Shown piece after piece: positions 16,150 to 23,004 of a stretch of DNA of 49,239 nucleotides; the stretch's first letter is position 1, and each line of letters begins with the position of its first letter. The DNA comes from Halalkalicoccus subterraneus. GTDB lineage: Archaea > Halobacteriota > Halobacteria > Halobacteriales > Halalkalicoccaceae. The stretch lies in contig NZ_RDQG01000066.1 in assembly GCF_003697815.1 (NCBI RefSeq), forward strand, positions 1 through 49,239, given 5' to 3'. Under the pieces are notes generated by a model. The model had not been told where the DNA came from and searched no databases. It was given only the letters and a program-made list of their open reading frames with translations. The translations under genes and the position numbers were made by a program.

Positions 16150-16764
16150 TTACGAACGCACGGCTCGCCCCCGGATGATCGGCGCTACCGGCGGGATCCC
16201 GACGGAGACGCGTTGGAGGGCTTCGACTTCGAGGTCGGGGTTCGAAACGAACCACTTGGGGGTGTCCCGGTCGAATCGACACCCGCCTGCGGCGTGTCGC
16301 CAACAGGGTGTCAGCCGTTCTTGGAACGTCGCCTGCCAGCCCTCCGCGCGGACGTGCTCGAGAAAGCGACACTCCGCACCGGGTTTCAGCACGCGAACGA
16401 TCTCCTCGACGCTCGCCTCGACGCTGTCGACGCTACAGAGCACCAGCGAGACGACGACCGCGTCGAAGGTCCCGTCGGGGTACGGCAACGACTCGGCGGT
16501 CCCGTCCTCGATCGAGATCGCACAGTCGAGCTCGGCGGCCCGATTCGCTGCCCGCGATCGCATGTGTGGATCGGGATCGACCGCGTCCAGTTCCAGCCCG
16601 CGATTACAGAGGTACGGAACGGTCGCGCCGGTCCCACAGCCGAGATCGAGCACGCGCCCGGAGAGGTCGGCCGCGAGCCACTCTCGATGCGGGCGGAATC
16701 GACTCTCTACAACCCTCGTCAGGGGGTCATACAACGCTGCAAACACCGGGTGAGCGTCATCCAT
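16150..16764 (-). CDS. SAM-dependent class I methyltransferase (UbiE/Methyltransf_11-like)
   Basis: A 204-residue Rossmann-fold methyltransferase. Motif I LDLGCGTGATVP is at 39-50, the acidic ribose-binding residue follows in LELDAVDPDPHM, motif II is near DGTFDAVVVSLVLCSV, and motif III-like sequence is VLKPGAECRFLEHVRAEG. The FLEH segment and the later TPCWRHAAGGCRFDRD resemble small-molecule methyltransferases such as thiol S-methyltransferase-like or UbiE-like enzymes. The substrate is not deducible. It lies in a same-strand series with the aldo/keto reductase (57 nt upstream) and the TrmB-family regulator (51 nt downstream). Confidence 0.88.
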   Translation of the reverse strand: MDDAHPVFAALYDPLTRVVESRFRPHREWLAADLSGRVLDLGCGTGATVPYLCNRGLELDAVDPDPHMRSRAANRAAELDCAISIEDGTAESLPYPDGTFDAVVVSLVLCSVDSVEASVEEIVRVLKPGAECRFLEHVRAEGWQATFQERLTPCWRHAAGGCRFDRDTPKWFVSNPDLEVEALQRVSVGIPPVAPIIRGRAVRS

Positions 16765-16821
16765 ATCTCGATTCGGTCCGGCAGGGTCTTTACTTCGATG
16801 ACGGGTGATTCACGTCTCGCG

Positions 16822-17631
16822 TCAGTTCCACGGCGCGTAGTCGCGGTCGATGATCCGGTGTTCCCGGTCGATGCCGTCGATCCGGGCGATCTCCTCCTCG
16901 GTCAGTTCGAGTTCCCGGGCCGCGAGGTTCTCTCGGATGTGGTCCTCGCTCGTCGAGCGCGGGACGACGGCGACGTTCTCCTTCGAGAGCAGCCACGCCA
17001 GCGCGATCTGTGCCTCCGTCGCCTCACGGACCTCGGAGATCGACCCGAGAACGGGATCATCGAAGACCTCGCCGCGTGCGATCGGGCAGTACGCGACCAG
17101 CCAGTGGTCGTGTTCGGCGGCGTATTCGCGTAGTTCCTCCTGCTGGAGGTACGGATGACACTCCACTTGATTCGCGAACAGCGGCGCATCGAGTATCTCG
17201 CGGGCCTCGTCGAGCTGCTCGGGCTCGAAGTTCGAGACGCCGACGTTGCGTATCTGTCCTTTCTCGCGAAGCTCGTCCAACGTGCCGAGGGTCGTCTCGG
17301 GGTCGTAACAACCCGCCGGCCAGTGGACGTATAGCAGGTCGACGTAGTCGGTCCGAAGCTTTTCGAGGCTCTCCTTGACGGAGCCGACGATGTCCGACCG
17401 TTCAGGACCGGGAACGTCGATGTGAACGGTTTTGGTCGCGAGAAACACGTCCTCGCGATCGATGTCGGCCCGCTCGATCCCCCGTCCGACGTACTCCTCG
17501 TTCTCGTAGACTTGGGCGGTATCGACGTGGCGATAGCCCGCGTTTAGAGCCGCCTCGACGCAATCGATCCACTGCTCGCGGTTCGTGTCCGAATAGGTCC
17601 CCAGACCGATCCGTGGTAGCTCCCCGGTCAT
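16822..17631 (-). CDS. Aldo/keto reductase
   Basis: 269 residues forming an NADPH-dependent (beta/alpha)8 oxidoreductase. All four catalytic residues are present: Asp37 (RHVDTAQVY), Tyr42, Lys67 (ATKT) and His103 (LLYVHWPAG). The cofactor region is near VVPRSTSEDHIRENL. It resembles 2,5-diketo-gluconate reductase-type AKRs, but the physiological carbonyl substrate is unknown. The ATG at 17631 (MTGELPRIGLGTY) is preferred; an in-frame start ten codons earlier (17661) adds sequence not typical of the family. It heads the AKR-methyltransferase-regulator series. Confidence 0.92.
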   Translation of the reverse strand: MTGELPRIGLGTYSDTNREQWIDCVEAALNAGYRHVDTAQVYENEEYVGRGIERADIDREDVFLATKTVHIDVPGPERSDIVGSVKESLEKLRTDYVDLLYVHWPAGCYDPETTLGTLDELREKGQIRNVGVSNFEPEQLDEAREILDAPLFANQVECHPYLQQEELREYAAEHDHWLVAYCPIARGEVFDDPVLGSISEVREATEAQIALAWLLSKENVAVVPRSTSEDHIRENLAARELELTEEEIARIDGIDREHRIIDRDYAPWN

Positions 17632-17995
17632 GTCCCAACGGTTCGGAGACGGTATAATCAAGCTACCGCCATCGAATCATCTCCAGAGGTTCGGAACTTG
17701 CCGGATCTACAAACAGATAATGATTAATATCAACGAAAACCAGGCCTATGGAAAGTGATGTTCGAATCATAGGACGAACATAAAATTGACGTGATAGAAT
17801 AAACGCATTATGATGTGAAAATAAGTCGGCGAGAAGAGCGCCGCCGCTACCCAGAAACTACTCTCAGAAAGTCGAATTACCGTTAGTCAGATGGTTTCAG
17901 GCAATGCAGGAACGTATCAATACAACTAACAACACTCGCCACTGTACTCGCCTCTGTCTAGGTGTAATGGAACGTCAGGTTGGACAGCGATATCC
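17632..17995. other. AT-rich intergenic region, no gene seen
   Basis: About 360 nt between the aldo/keto reductase and a membrane protein gene. The DNA is visibly AT-richer than the flanks, with several TATA-like runs (for example around 17725-17735, 17778-17786 and 17803-17815). Short open frames are present but none has a recognisable pattern. No perfect long repeat or tRNA was noticed. Confidence 0.5.
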
Positions 17996-18448
17996 TCATT
18001 CGGGTGTTCCCGCAGGTTCTAACTTAGAAGTTATATACGCAAGCGTTGCACTTACTCCGCCGACGATCACTGCGATAGCCCCGCCCAGCACTACTGCCCA
18101 CCCCAACCGGAAGAGCAGACTTGGTGGTCCGGCTGTGATACCAATCCCACCTAGATTGAGTCCGAGCCCAGCTCCGCACCCGTAACAGAGTCCAAGCGGC
18201 CGTCCGATGCTCTCCGTGTAGAGGGTGGCGCCAGTCGCAGTAATTACCAACATCGCTAGATAACCGTGCCACCATAGATACACATGAATATTATAATATA
18301 GAGACCTACCCAGTACTGTAGAGTTTTCCAGAACCAAGTAAAAGTACACCGCCGTGATAATGAAGGCGGTAAACATATATCCAATTGCATTGGGAACCCC
18401 GCTTTTGTTTCCCGTTCTTGACTCGCCTAATCCATCTGGAGTCGCCAT
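17996..18448 (-). CDS. Multi-pass membrane protein of unknown function with a CxxC motif
   Basis: 150 residues with a hydrophilic N-terminus (MATPDGLGESRTGNKSG). At least three hydrophobic helices follow, at about 21-43, 57-80 and 118-142, plus a Gly-rich re-entrant-looking stretch, LCYGCGAGLGLNLGGIGI. The CYGC pair could bind metal or form a disulfide. The ATG at 18448 is preferred over a TTG at 18472. Codon use is more AT-rich than in neighbouring genes (ATA, TTG and AGT codons are frequent), and both flanks are AT-rich spacers, suggesting acquisition by transfer. No family recognised. Confidence 0.65.
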   Translation of the reverse strand: MATPDGLGESRTGNKSGVPNAIGYMFTAFIITAVYFYLVLENSTVLGRSLYYNIHVYLWWHGYLAMLVITATGATLYTESIGRPLGLCYGCGAGLGLNLGGIGITAGPPSLLFRLGWAVVLGGAIAVIVGGVSATLAYITSKLEPAGTPE

Positions 18449-18817
18449 AGGATCTATTACTCCTACTCCCAATTGAATACTAGATCCATTCGATATTTCT
18501 AGTAAATGAAATAAATAAGCGGTCCGTGTATTGACCGACTACCTCTCGACTGTCTGTGCAAGCTCCGTGACGATGCTCCTGTCCGTAGCGTCGGCTGTTG
18601 TGGTCAGGGCTGGCTGAGCAAAGCCACAGCTCTCCGAGGGGCAGACTATTGGTCGAAGAGATTGCGACCGTGATTAACTCACGCTAATAACTTCAGTTAT
18701 TTGTCAGTTTGTAGGAATCCATTCTCCGAACTTCTGCTCGACCAGCGGTTTTATATCGTCCTATCTGATTCATCGTTCCTCGCGGGGCTTTTAGGGGCGT
18801 CGCTCCTACCGGCGTCA
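18449..18817. other. Intergenic region before rio2
   Basis: About 370 nt. The first part is AT-rich and probably holds the promoter of the membrane gene on the minus strand (TATTTCATTTACT-like sequence near 18500-18515). The middle (18540-18660) is GC-richer and looks like non-coding or decayed sequence; no intact frame or transposase signature is visible. The last 60 nt lead into rio2; a TTTTATAT stretch at about 18749-18756 may be a promoter, which would give a leader of some 35-40 nt. Confidence 0.4.
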
Positions 18818-19723
18818 ATGACACGGAACGTCGCGAGCGTCATGCAGGAGCTCGCAGCCGAGGATTTCCATCTGCTGTCCGGCGTCGAACACGGGATGCG
18901 GTTCAGCGAGTGGGTCGACCGGGAGAAGCTTCCCCGTTTTTCGGGTCTCTCCTCCGAAGAGGTCGACTTCCGGCTTGATCGCTGTCTGGATCGCAAGCTC
19001 GTCGAACGAAAGACCATCCAGTACGAAGGGATCCGTCTCCGGATGGACGGCTACGACGCACTCGCACTGCGCACCTTCTCCCAGCGAGGAACCATCGAGG
19101 GATTTGGGGTTCCCCTCGGGGTCGGAAAGGAAAGCGACGTCTTCGAGGTCCAGTCCTACCGTCCGATGGCCCTGAAGTTCCACCGCGAGGGGTATACGAA
19201 CTTCAGAGAGGTTCGCCGCGAACGCGATTACACGTCCGAAAAGGAGCACCTCTCGTGGTTCTACACCGCCCGAAAGGCCGCCGAACGCGAGTACGAGGCC
19301 CTCGAAGCGCTCTATCCCGACGTCTCGGTTCCGCGTCCCGAGGACCAGAACCGCCACGCGCTGATCATGGAGAAGATCGACGGGGTCGAACTCTCACGCA
19401 CGAGGCTGGATACCGAGCAGGTGCGCCCGATCCTCGACATGATCCTCCGAGAACTGACGACGGCCTACAAACTGGGATACGTCCACGCCGACATGAGCCA
19501 GTACAACGTCTTCGTCGCGGAGGACGGGATCACGATCTTCGACTGGCCACAAGTGGTCCCTGCCGACCACGAGAACGCAACGGAGTTCCTCGCGCGCGAC
19601 GTTCGCAACCTGTTCGGGTATTTCGAGCGCAAGTACCCGGGGCAAGTCCCCGAAATCGACGAGGACGAACTCGTCCGGACGGTTCGCGACGGGGAGTTCG
19701 AGCATCTCGCGGCTCTCGAATGA
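18818..19723 (+). CDS. rio2: RIO2-type atypical serine protein kinase/ATPase
   Basis: 301 residues. Rio2 acts in small-subunit ribosome maturation in archaea and eukaryotes. The N-terminal winged helix (about 1-90) contains LLSGVEHGMRFSEWV. The kinase domain has the ATP loop GVGKESDVFEV (101-111), Lys120 in MALKFHREG, catalytic HADMSQYN (223-230, with Asp225 and Asn230) and the metal-binding Asp242 in IFDWPQ. The flexible-loop segment TNFREVRRERDY is present. The ATG at 18818 begins MTRNVASVMQELAAED, matching the family start; the frame extends upstream without family features. It is flanked by AT-rich and decayed DNA but is itself a normal host gene by composition. Confidence 0.94.
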   Translation: MTRNVASVMQELAAEDFHLLSGVEHGMRFSEWVDREKLPRFSGLSSEEVDFRLDRCLDRKLVERKTIQYEGIRLRMDGYDALALRTFSQRGTIEGFGVPLGVGKESDVFEVQSYRPMALKFHREGYTNFREVRRERDYTSEKEHLSWFYTARKAAEREYEALEALYPDVSVPRPEDQNRHALIMEKIDGVELSRTRLDTEQVRPILDMILRELTTAYKLGYVHADMSQYNVFVAEDGITIFDWPQVVPADHENATEFLARDVRNLFGYFERKYPGQVPEIDEDELVRTVRDGEFEHLAALE

Positions 19724-19726
19724 ATT

Positions 19727-19855
19727 CTATTCGACGATATCGAAATCGATTTCACGAGTTCCTCGGGCCCGGTTCGTACGGATCCAGTCGGTCCATTCGT
19801 CGGCGATGAGGTGGGCCACCTCATGCGGACGTACAACACACGCAACTCCCGCCAC
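19727..19855 (-). CDS. Possible 42-residue ORF or C-terminal gene remnant
   Basis: A minus-strand GTG-initiated frame of 42 codons, containing EVAHLIADEWTDWIRTNRAR and ending REIDFDIVE. The composition (acidic, amphipathic, Trp-containing) looks protein-like rather than random. It stops 3 nt from the rio2 stop on the other strand. A stop codon lies two codons before the GTG, so it is either a genuine small protein or the tail of a decayed gene. No family recognised. Confidence 0.3.
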   Translation of the reverse strand: MAGVACVVRPHEVAHLIADEWTDWIRTNRARGTREIDFDIVE

Positions 19856-19969
19856 CGTCTCTCACTACATCTGTTCCGTCATCAAAAGCCCGTTCAAGGA
19901 AGTGAACGTGGTTTCGTTGCTGGTAGTCTCCCCGATCGGGCGAAGTATTATATCATATAAAAATCATTT

Positions 19970-20442
19970 TTGTATGTGAATCAGATATTCTCGAACCTTT
20001 TCGGATCCCCCTTTAACCTGTTTCACGTAGTGTTCTTAGTTCTCGTCGGTTACTGGGTTTTCCTTGACGCTACCGAGCGAGGGAGTAGCGTGAAATTCTG
20101 TGGGCAATCGGGTGTACTGTCCTTCAGCCCCTCGTTATCGGGTATCTGCTTTACCGAAGCCGGATCGGGGCAAGGACTGAACCCGCCGGAGTCAACGAGC
20201 GACTCGTCGGTACCTTCGTGATCAGCCATTTTCTCGCGGCGCAACTCTGGTTCGTCCTGCGGTTCGCTACTGTGATCGCGACTACTGTGTACTCACCTGT
20301 AGTCGAAGCACAGTATTACGTTGTTCTATTCATAGCAGGCGTGATTCCCGGATACTGGCTCGTCTGGAAGCGGGGATGGGCACGCGTCCGTGGGAATATC
20401 GGCTGGGCTCAGGAGTCAGAACGTACCGAGGCACAGTACTAG
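19970..20442 (+). pseudogene. Frameshifted multi-pass membrane protein gene
   Basis: The first part (TTG 19970 or GTG 19976 start) reads a hydrophobic helix and then FLDATERGSSVKF. The second part continues one frame over as WAIGCTVLQPLVIGYLLYRS and runs on through two or three more helices to RTEAQY with a stop at 20440-20442. The junction is AAATTCTGTGGGCAATC. Removing one TG from 20099-20102 restores KFWAIG. The lesion is therefore a 2-nt TG duplication, the type produced by slippage. The repaired protein would have about 155 residues and four helices. The pattern (D-A-x-x-R-G-x-S followed by FWA) is familiar from short haloarchaeal membrane proteins, but I cannot name the family. A sequencing error is the alternative explanation. 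Confidence 0.7.
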
Positions 20443-20582
20443 CGAATACAACCGCCACTATACTCACGATCCCTTCCAGACTAACTGGACGTTCAGATTG
20501 GTAGTGGTACAACGGCTGGATCAATGCAGACACGAGTTTTGGCGTTCGAAACTACTGCGATTCGGTCGGTCCGAGCCTTCGT

Positions 20583-21407
20583 CTACTCCCGGCAGTCGGG
20601 ATGGTCCGTCTCGGTGTTCCGTCCGAAGGCGGCGTCGCGAGCCGTCATCCACTCCGGATGTCTGACGAGAACACAGACGGGAATCGTCTCGATACCGAGT
20701 AACTGGGCGAGTGTCAGGCGATGGCGGCCGTCGACGTGGAGGAGTTGACCGTCACGCCCGACGTCCACGACGACCTCCTCGGTCCTGCTCTTCAAGAACT
20801 CCCTGTCCCCCCGATCGCGCTGAATCGACTCCTGGCTCCGGTAACCGTCCTGATGAAGGGTCTTATAGAGGCGTTCGTAGGCTGCACACCGTCGGGCGAT
20901 CTCCGCCCGCGAGCTCCAGCTGTGGGTGTCCTCCCCACGGTCGATCTCCCGGAGATGACGCCGTATCTTGTCGGTCTCCTCCCATGGAATGCCCTCGACG
21001 AAGCGCTGTTCGAGCATTTTGTAGGTGTCCGTCTCACTGACCAGCGTCGGCATCGGGTGGTCCGGATCCGGCCGGTCCCAGTCGCCGCCTCGAACCGATC
21101 CCAATCCCGCCTTCCGATCCGCCCAGGCGGGATGGGGTCGCATCGTGTTGTGGGTGATCAGGGCCGGGTCGACCCACTCGATCTTGAGCGGGTCTAGCGG
21201 CGCGTTATATCGAGCCGTCTCGAACGACCGACTCCGGCGGTAGTATCGCGGGGCGAGCCACCAGTAGAGATCGCTTGGAAGCCACCGGTAGCCGAACAGC
21301 GCTTTTTCGAGCGTCTTCCACGCGAGACGACGGATCCCGCCCACACGATAGGCTTCTCGCGTACGGAGGCTCAGATCGCGGGCCCTCGCTGGGAGCCATT
21401 CGCTCAT
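20583..21407 (-). CDS. ParB-N-like domain protein of unknown function
   Basis: 274 residues. The N-terminal half is basic and Trp/Tyr-rich (KALFGYRWLPSDLYWWLAPR) and may associate with a membrane or a partner. The C-terminal part (about 205-260) contains VVVDVGRDGQLLHVDGRHRL followed by ALAQLLGIETIPVCVLVRHP-type sequence, which resembles the ParB/sulfiredoxin nucleotide-binding fold (GRHR motif, then GxxxIPVxVxxRH). This type is common in haloarchaea next to glycosyltransferases and sugar-nucleotide enzymes, and its role is unknown. The ATG at 21407 overlaps the stop of the epimerase remnant (ATGA), so it was probably translated together with the intact ancestor of that gene. Confidence 0.75.
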   Translation of the reverse strand: MSEWLPARARDLSLRTREAYRVGGIRRLAWKTLEKALFGYRWLPSDLYWWLAPRYYRRSRSFETARYNAPLDPLKIEWVDPALITHNTMRPHPAWADRKAGLGSVRGGDWDRPDPDHPMPTLVSETDTYKMLEQRFVEGIPWEETDKIRRHLREIDRGEDTHSWSSRAEIARRCAAYERLYKTLHQDGYRSQESIQRDRGDREFLKSRTEEVVVDVGRDGQLLHVDGRHRLTLAQLLGIETIPVCVLVRHPEWMTARDAAFGRNTETDHPDCRE

Positions 21408-21625
21408 CCGGTGATCCCCCCGGGGTCGTCGACGAGTTGGCCCTGCGAGGGCGGCCCGTCGAGCGCCGAATAGACCGCTGTGGACGATGTGAAGACCATT
21501 CTTTCGATCGACGGCACGCTCTGTGTGGCTTCCAGTAGCCGCCGCGTTCCGAGGAGGTTCACCGCGAACGCCTTCTCGGGGTGGTCGTCACAGTAAGGGA
21601 TGTAGCCTCCGAGTTCCATTAGCAC
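21404..21625 (-). pseudogene. Fragment of an NAD-dependent sugar epimerase/dehydratase
   Basis: A 73-codon frame corresponding to the middle of an extended short-chain dehydrogenase. It contains AFAVNLLGTRRLLEATQ and then RMVFTSSTAVYSALDGPP, which covers the conserved NVxGTxxLLEA helix and the SSxxVY strand with the catalytic Ser region. The N-terminal Rossmann GxxGxxG is absent and the upstream DNA has stops in this frame. The C-terminal substrate domain is also missing. The frame begins at a GTG (21625) and ends in an ATGA overlap with the ParB-like gene. It is a remnant next to a glycosyltransferase, consistent with decay of a glycan locus. Confidence 0.7.
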
Positions 21626-21691
21626 CGACTGAAAACGCCATCTATGGATATCAAGACACCGCTATTGCTGTCTCGGGTCGCTCCATAGACG

Positions 21692-21699
21692 ATTATATC
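21692..21699 (+). promoter_or_regulatory. TATA box for the glycosyltransferase
   Basis: ATTATATC about 28 nt upstream of the ATG at 21725, the spacing of a leaderless promoter. Confidence 0.55.
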
Positions 21700-21724
21700 C
21701 CACCCGATCCCGTCCTCGAACTCG

Positions 21725-22813
21725 ATGAAAGTGCTCCATCTCCCGTATTTCGAGAGCAACGACTACCAGAACCGACTGCTCGAAAGCGTCGAGAAACAGG
21801 GTATCCCACTCCTAATCGGGGAGTCAATGGAGTACTTCCCGTTCGTCCGGAACTACCGCCGCGAGCGCTTCGACGTCCTTCACCTCCATTGGACTCACCC
21901 CTTTTTCGTCGTCCCCAGCTACTCCGAGTCACGGCTCGAAGGGGCGGTCCAGTTCCTCCGGTCGGCCCTGCGGGCTGTCGCGTTTCTCCTCGACGTTCTG
22001 GTGCTCAAACTCTTGGGAGTCGGCCTCGTCTGGACGGTCCACAACAAACACAACCACGAGCGCCATCACGTCCGCCTCGATCACGCCGTCAGCCGCGTCC
22101 TCTCCACGCTCGTCGACCGGATCACCGTCTCGTGTCCGAGCGCGAAGGAAACCGTCGTCGAGCTGTTTCGTGCCGATCCCGAGACGGTCCTGATCATCGA
22201 GGAGGGCAACTACATCGGCTCGTATCCGGACGAGATGAGTACCGCGGAGGCGCGCGAACGCCTCGGGATCGACCCGGAGACCTTCCTGTTCGTCTTCTTC
22301 GGACAGATCCGCCCGTACAAGGACGTACCGGGCCTGCTCGACGCCTTCGACGAACTCGATTTCTCTGCGAAACTGCTCGTCGCCGGGCGACCGAGCGACG
22401 ACGAACTGCGCGAGCGACTCGTCGAACGGCTCGCGACGATGCCCGACGCCGCGGGCGTCCTCGAGTTCGTCCCCGACGGGGAGATCCAGACGTACGTCAA
22501 CGCCGCGGACGTCCTCGTCCTTCCCTACCGGGAGATCATGACCTCCGGATCGGTGATGTTGGGGCTCTCGTTCGGCAAGCCGCTCGTTGCACCGCGATTG
22601 GGCTGTATTCCCGCGCTCGTCGGCGAGCAGGGGGCGTTTCTCTACTCCCCGACGGATTCCGATGGACTGCGCGACGCGATGACGGCCGCCTACGAGGCAC
22701 GCGAGGGTCTCGATGCAATGGAGGAACACAGCTACGAGCGGGCGGCAGAGTTCCCATGGGGACCCATCGGCGAACGAACCGCGGCCCTCTACCGGCAAGT
22801 GACATTGGGGTAG
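21725..22813 (+). CDS. GT4-type (GT-B fold) glycosyltransferase
   Basis: 362 residues. N-terminal acceptor domain: MKVLHLPYFESNDYQNRLLE, then FDVLHLHWTHPFFVVPS and LVWTVHNKHNHERHH. C-terminal nucleotide-sugar domain: FVFFGQIRPYKDVPGLLDAF, then VLVLPYREIMTSGSVMLGLS and FGKPLVAPRLGCIPALVGE, the region that binds the donor diphosphate and sugar. A hydrophobic stretch at about 80-103 could mediate membrane contact. It presumably adds a sugar to a lipid or surface glycan. The neighbours on the left (epimerase fragment, ParB-like protein) suggest a remnant of a glycosylation cluster. The start is supported by a TATA box 28 nt upstream. Confidence 0.88.
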   Translation: MKVLHLPYFESNDYQNRLLESVEKQGIPLLIGESMEYFPFVRNYRRERFDVLHLHWTHPFFVVPSYSESRLEGAVQFLRSALRAVAFLLDVLVLKLLGVGLVWTVHNKHNHERHHVRLDHAVSRVLSTLVDRITVSCPSAKETVVELFRADPETVLIIEEGNYIGSYPDEMSTAEARERLGIDPETFLFVFFGQIRPYKDVPGLLDAFDELDFSAKLLVAGRPSDDELRERLVERLATMPDAAGVLEFVPDGEIQTYVNAADVLVLPYREIMTSGSVMLGLSFGKPLVAPRLGCIPALVGEQGAFLYSPTDSDGLRDAMTAAYEAREGLDAMEEHSYERAAEFPWGPIGERTAALYRQVTLG

Positions 22814-23004
22814 ACGGCGAGGACGACGCGTTCGACGATAGATCGTCCCGACGACGGCGAGGAGGCCAGCCGTCACCACCGCCGCGGCGCTAATTCCGCC
22901 GGCCAGTTCGTCTCCCCGTTTCCCGTTCTATCGTGCTACTAGTCCCCACTGCTTGCCGCTGAAACCGATGACTATACCCTCTCCGCACCCATACCGTTCT
23001 CCCA

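Noticed and set aside
18540-18660. Possible transposase remnant before rio2
   Set aside because: I could not find a DDE motif, terminal repeats or a readable protein block, so the idea has no support.
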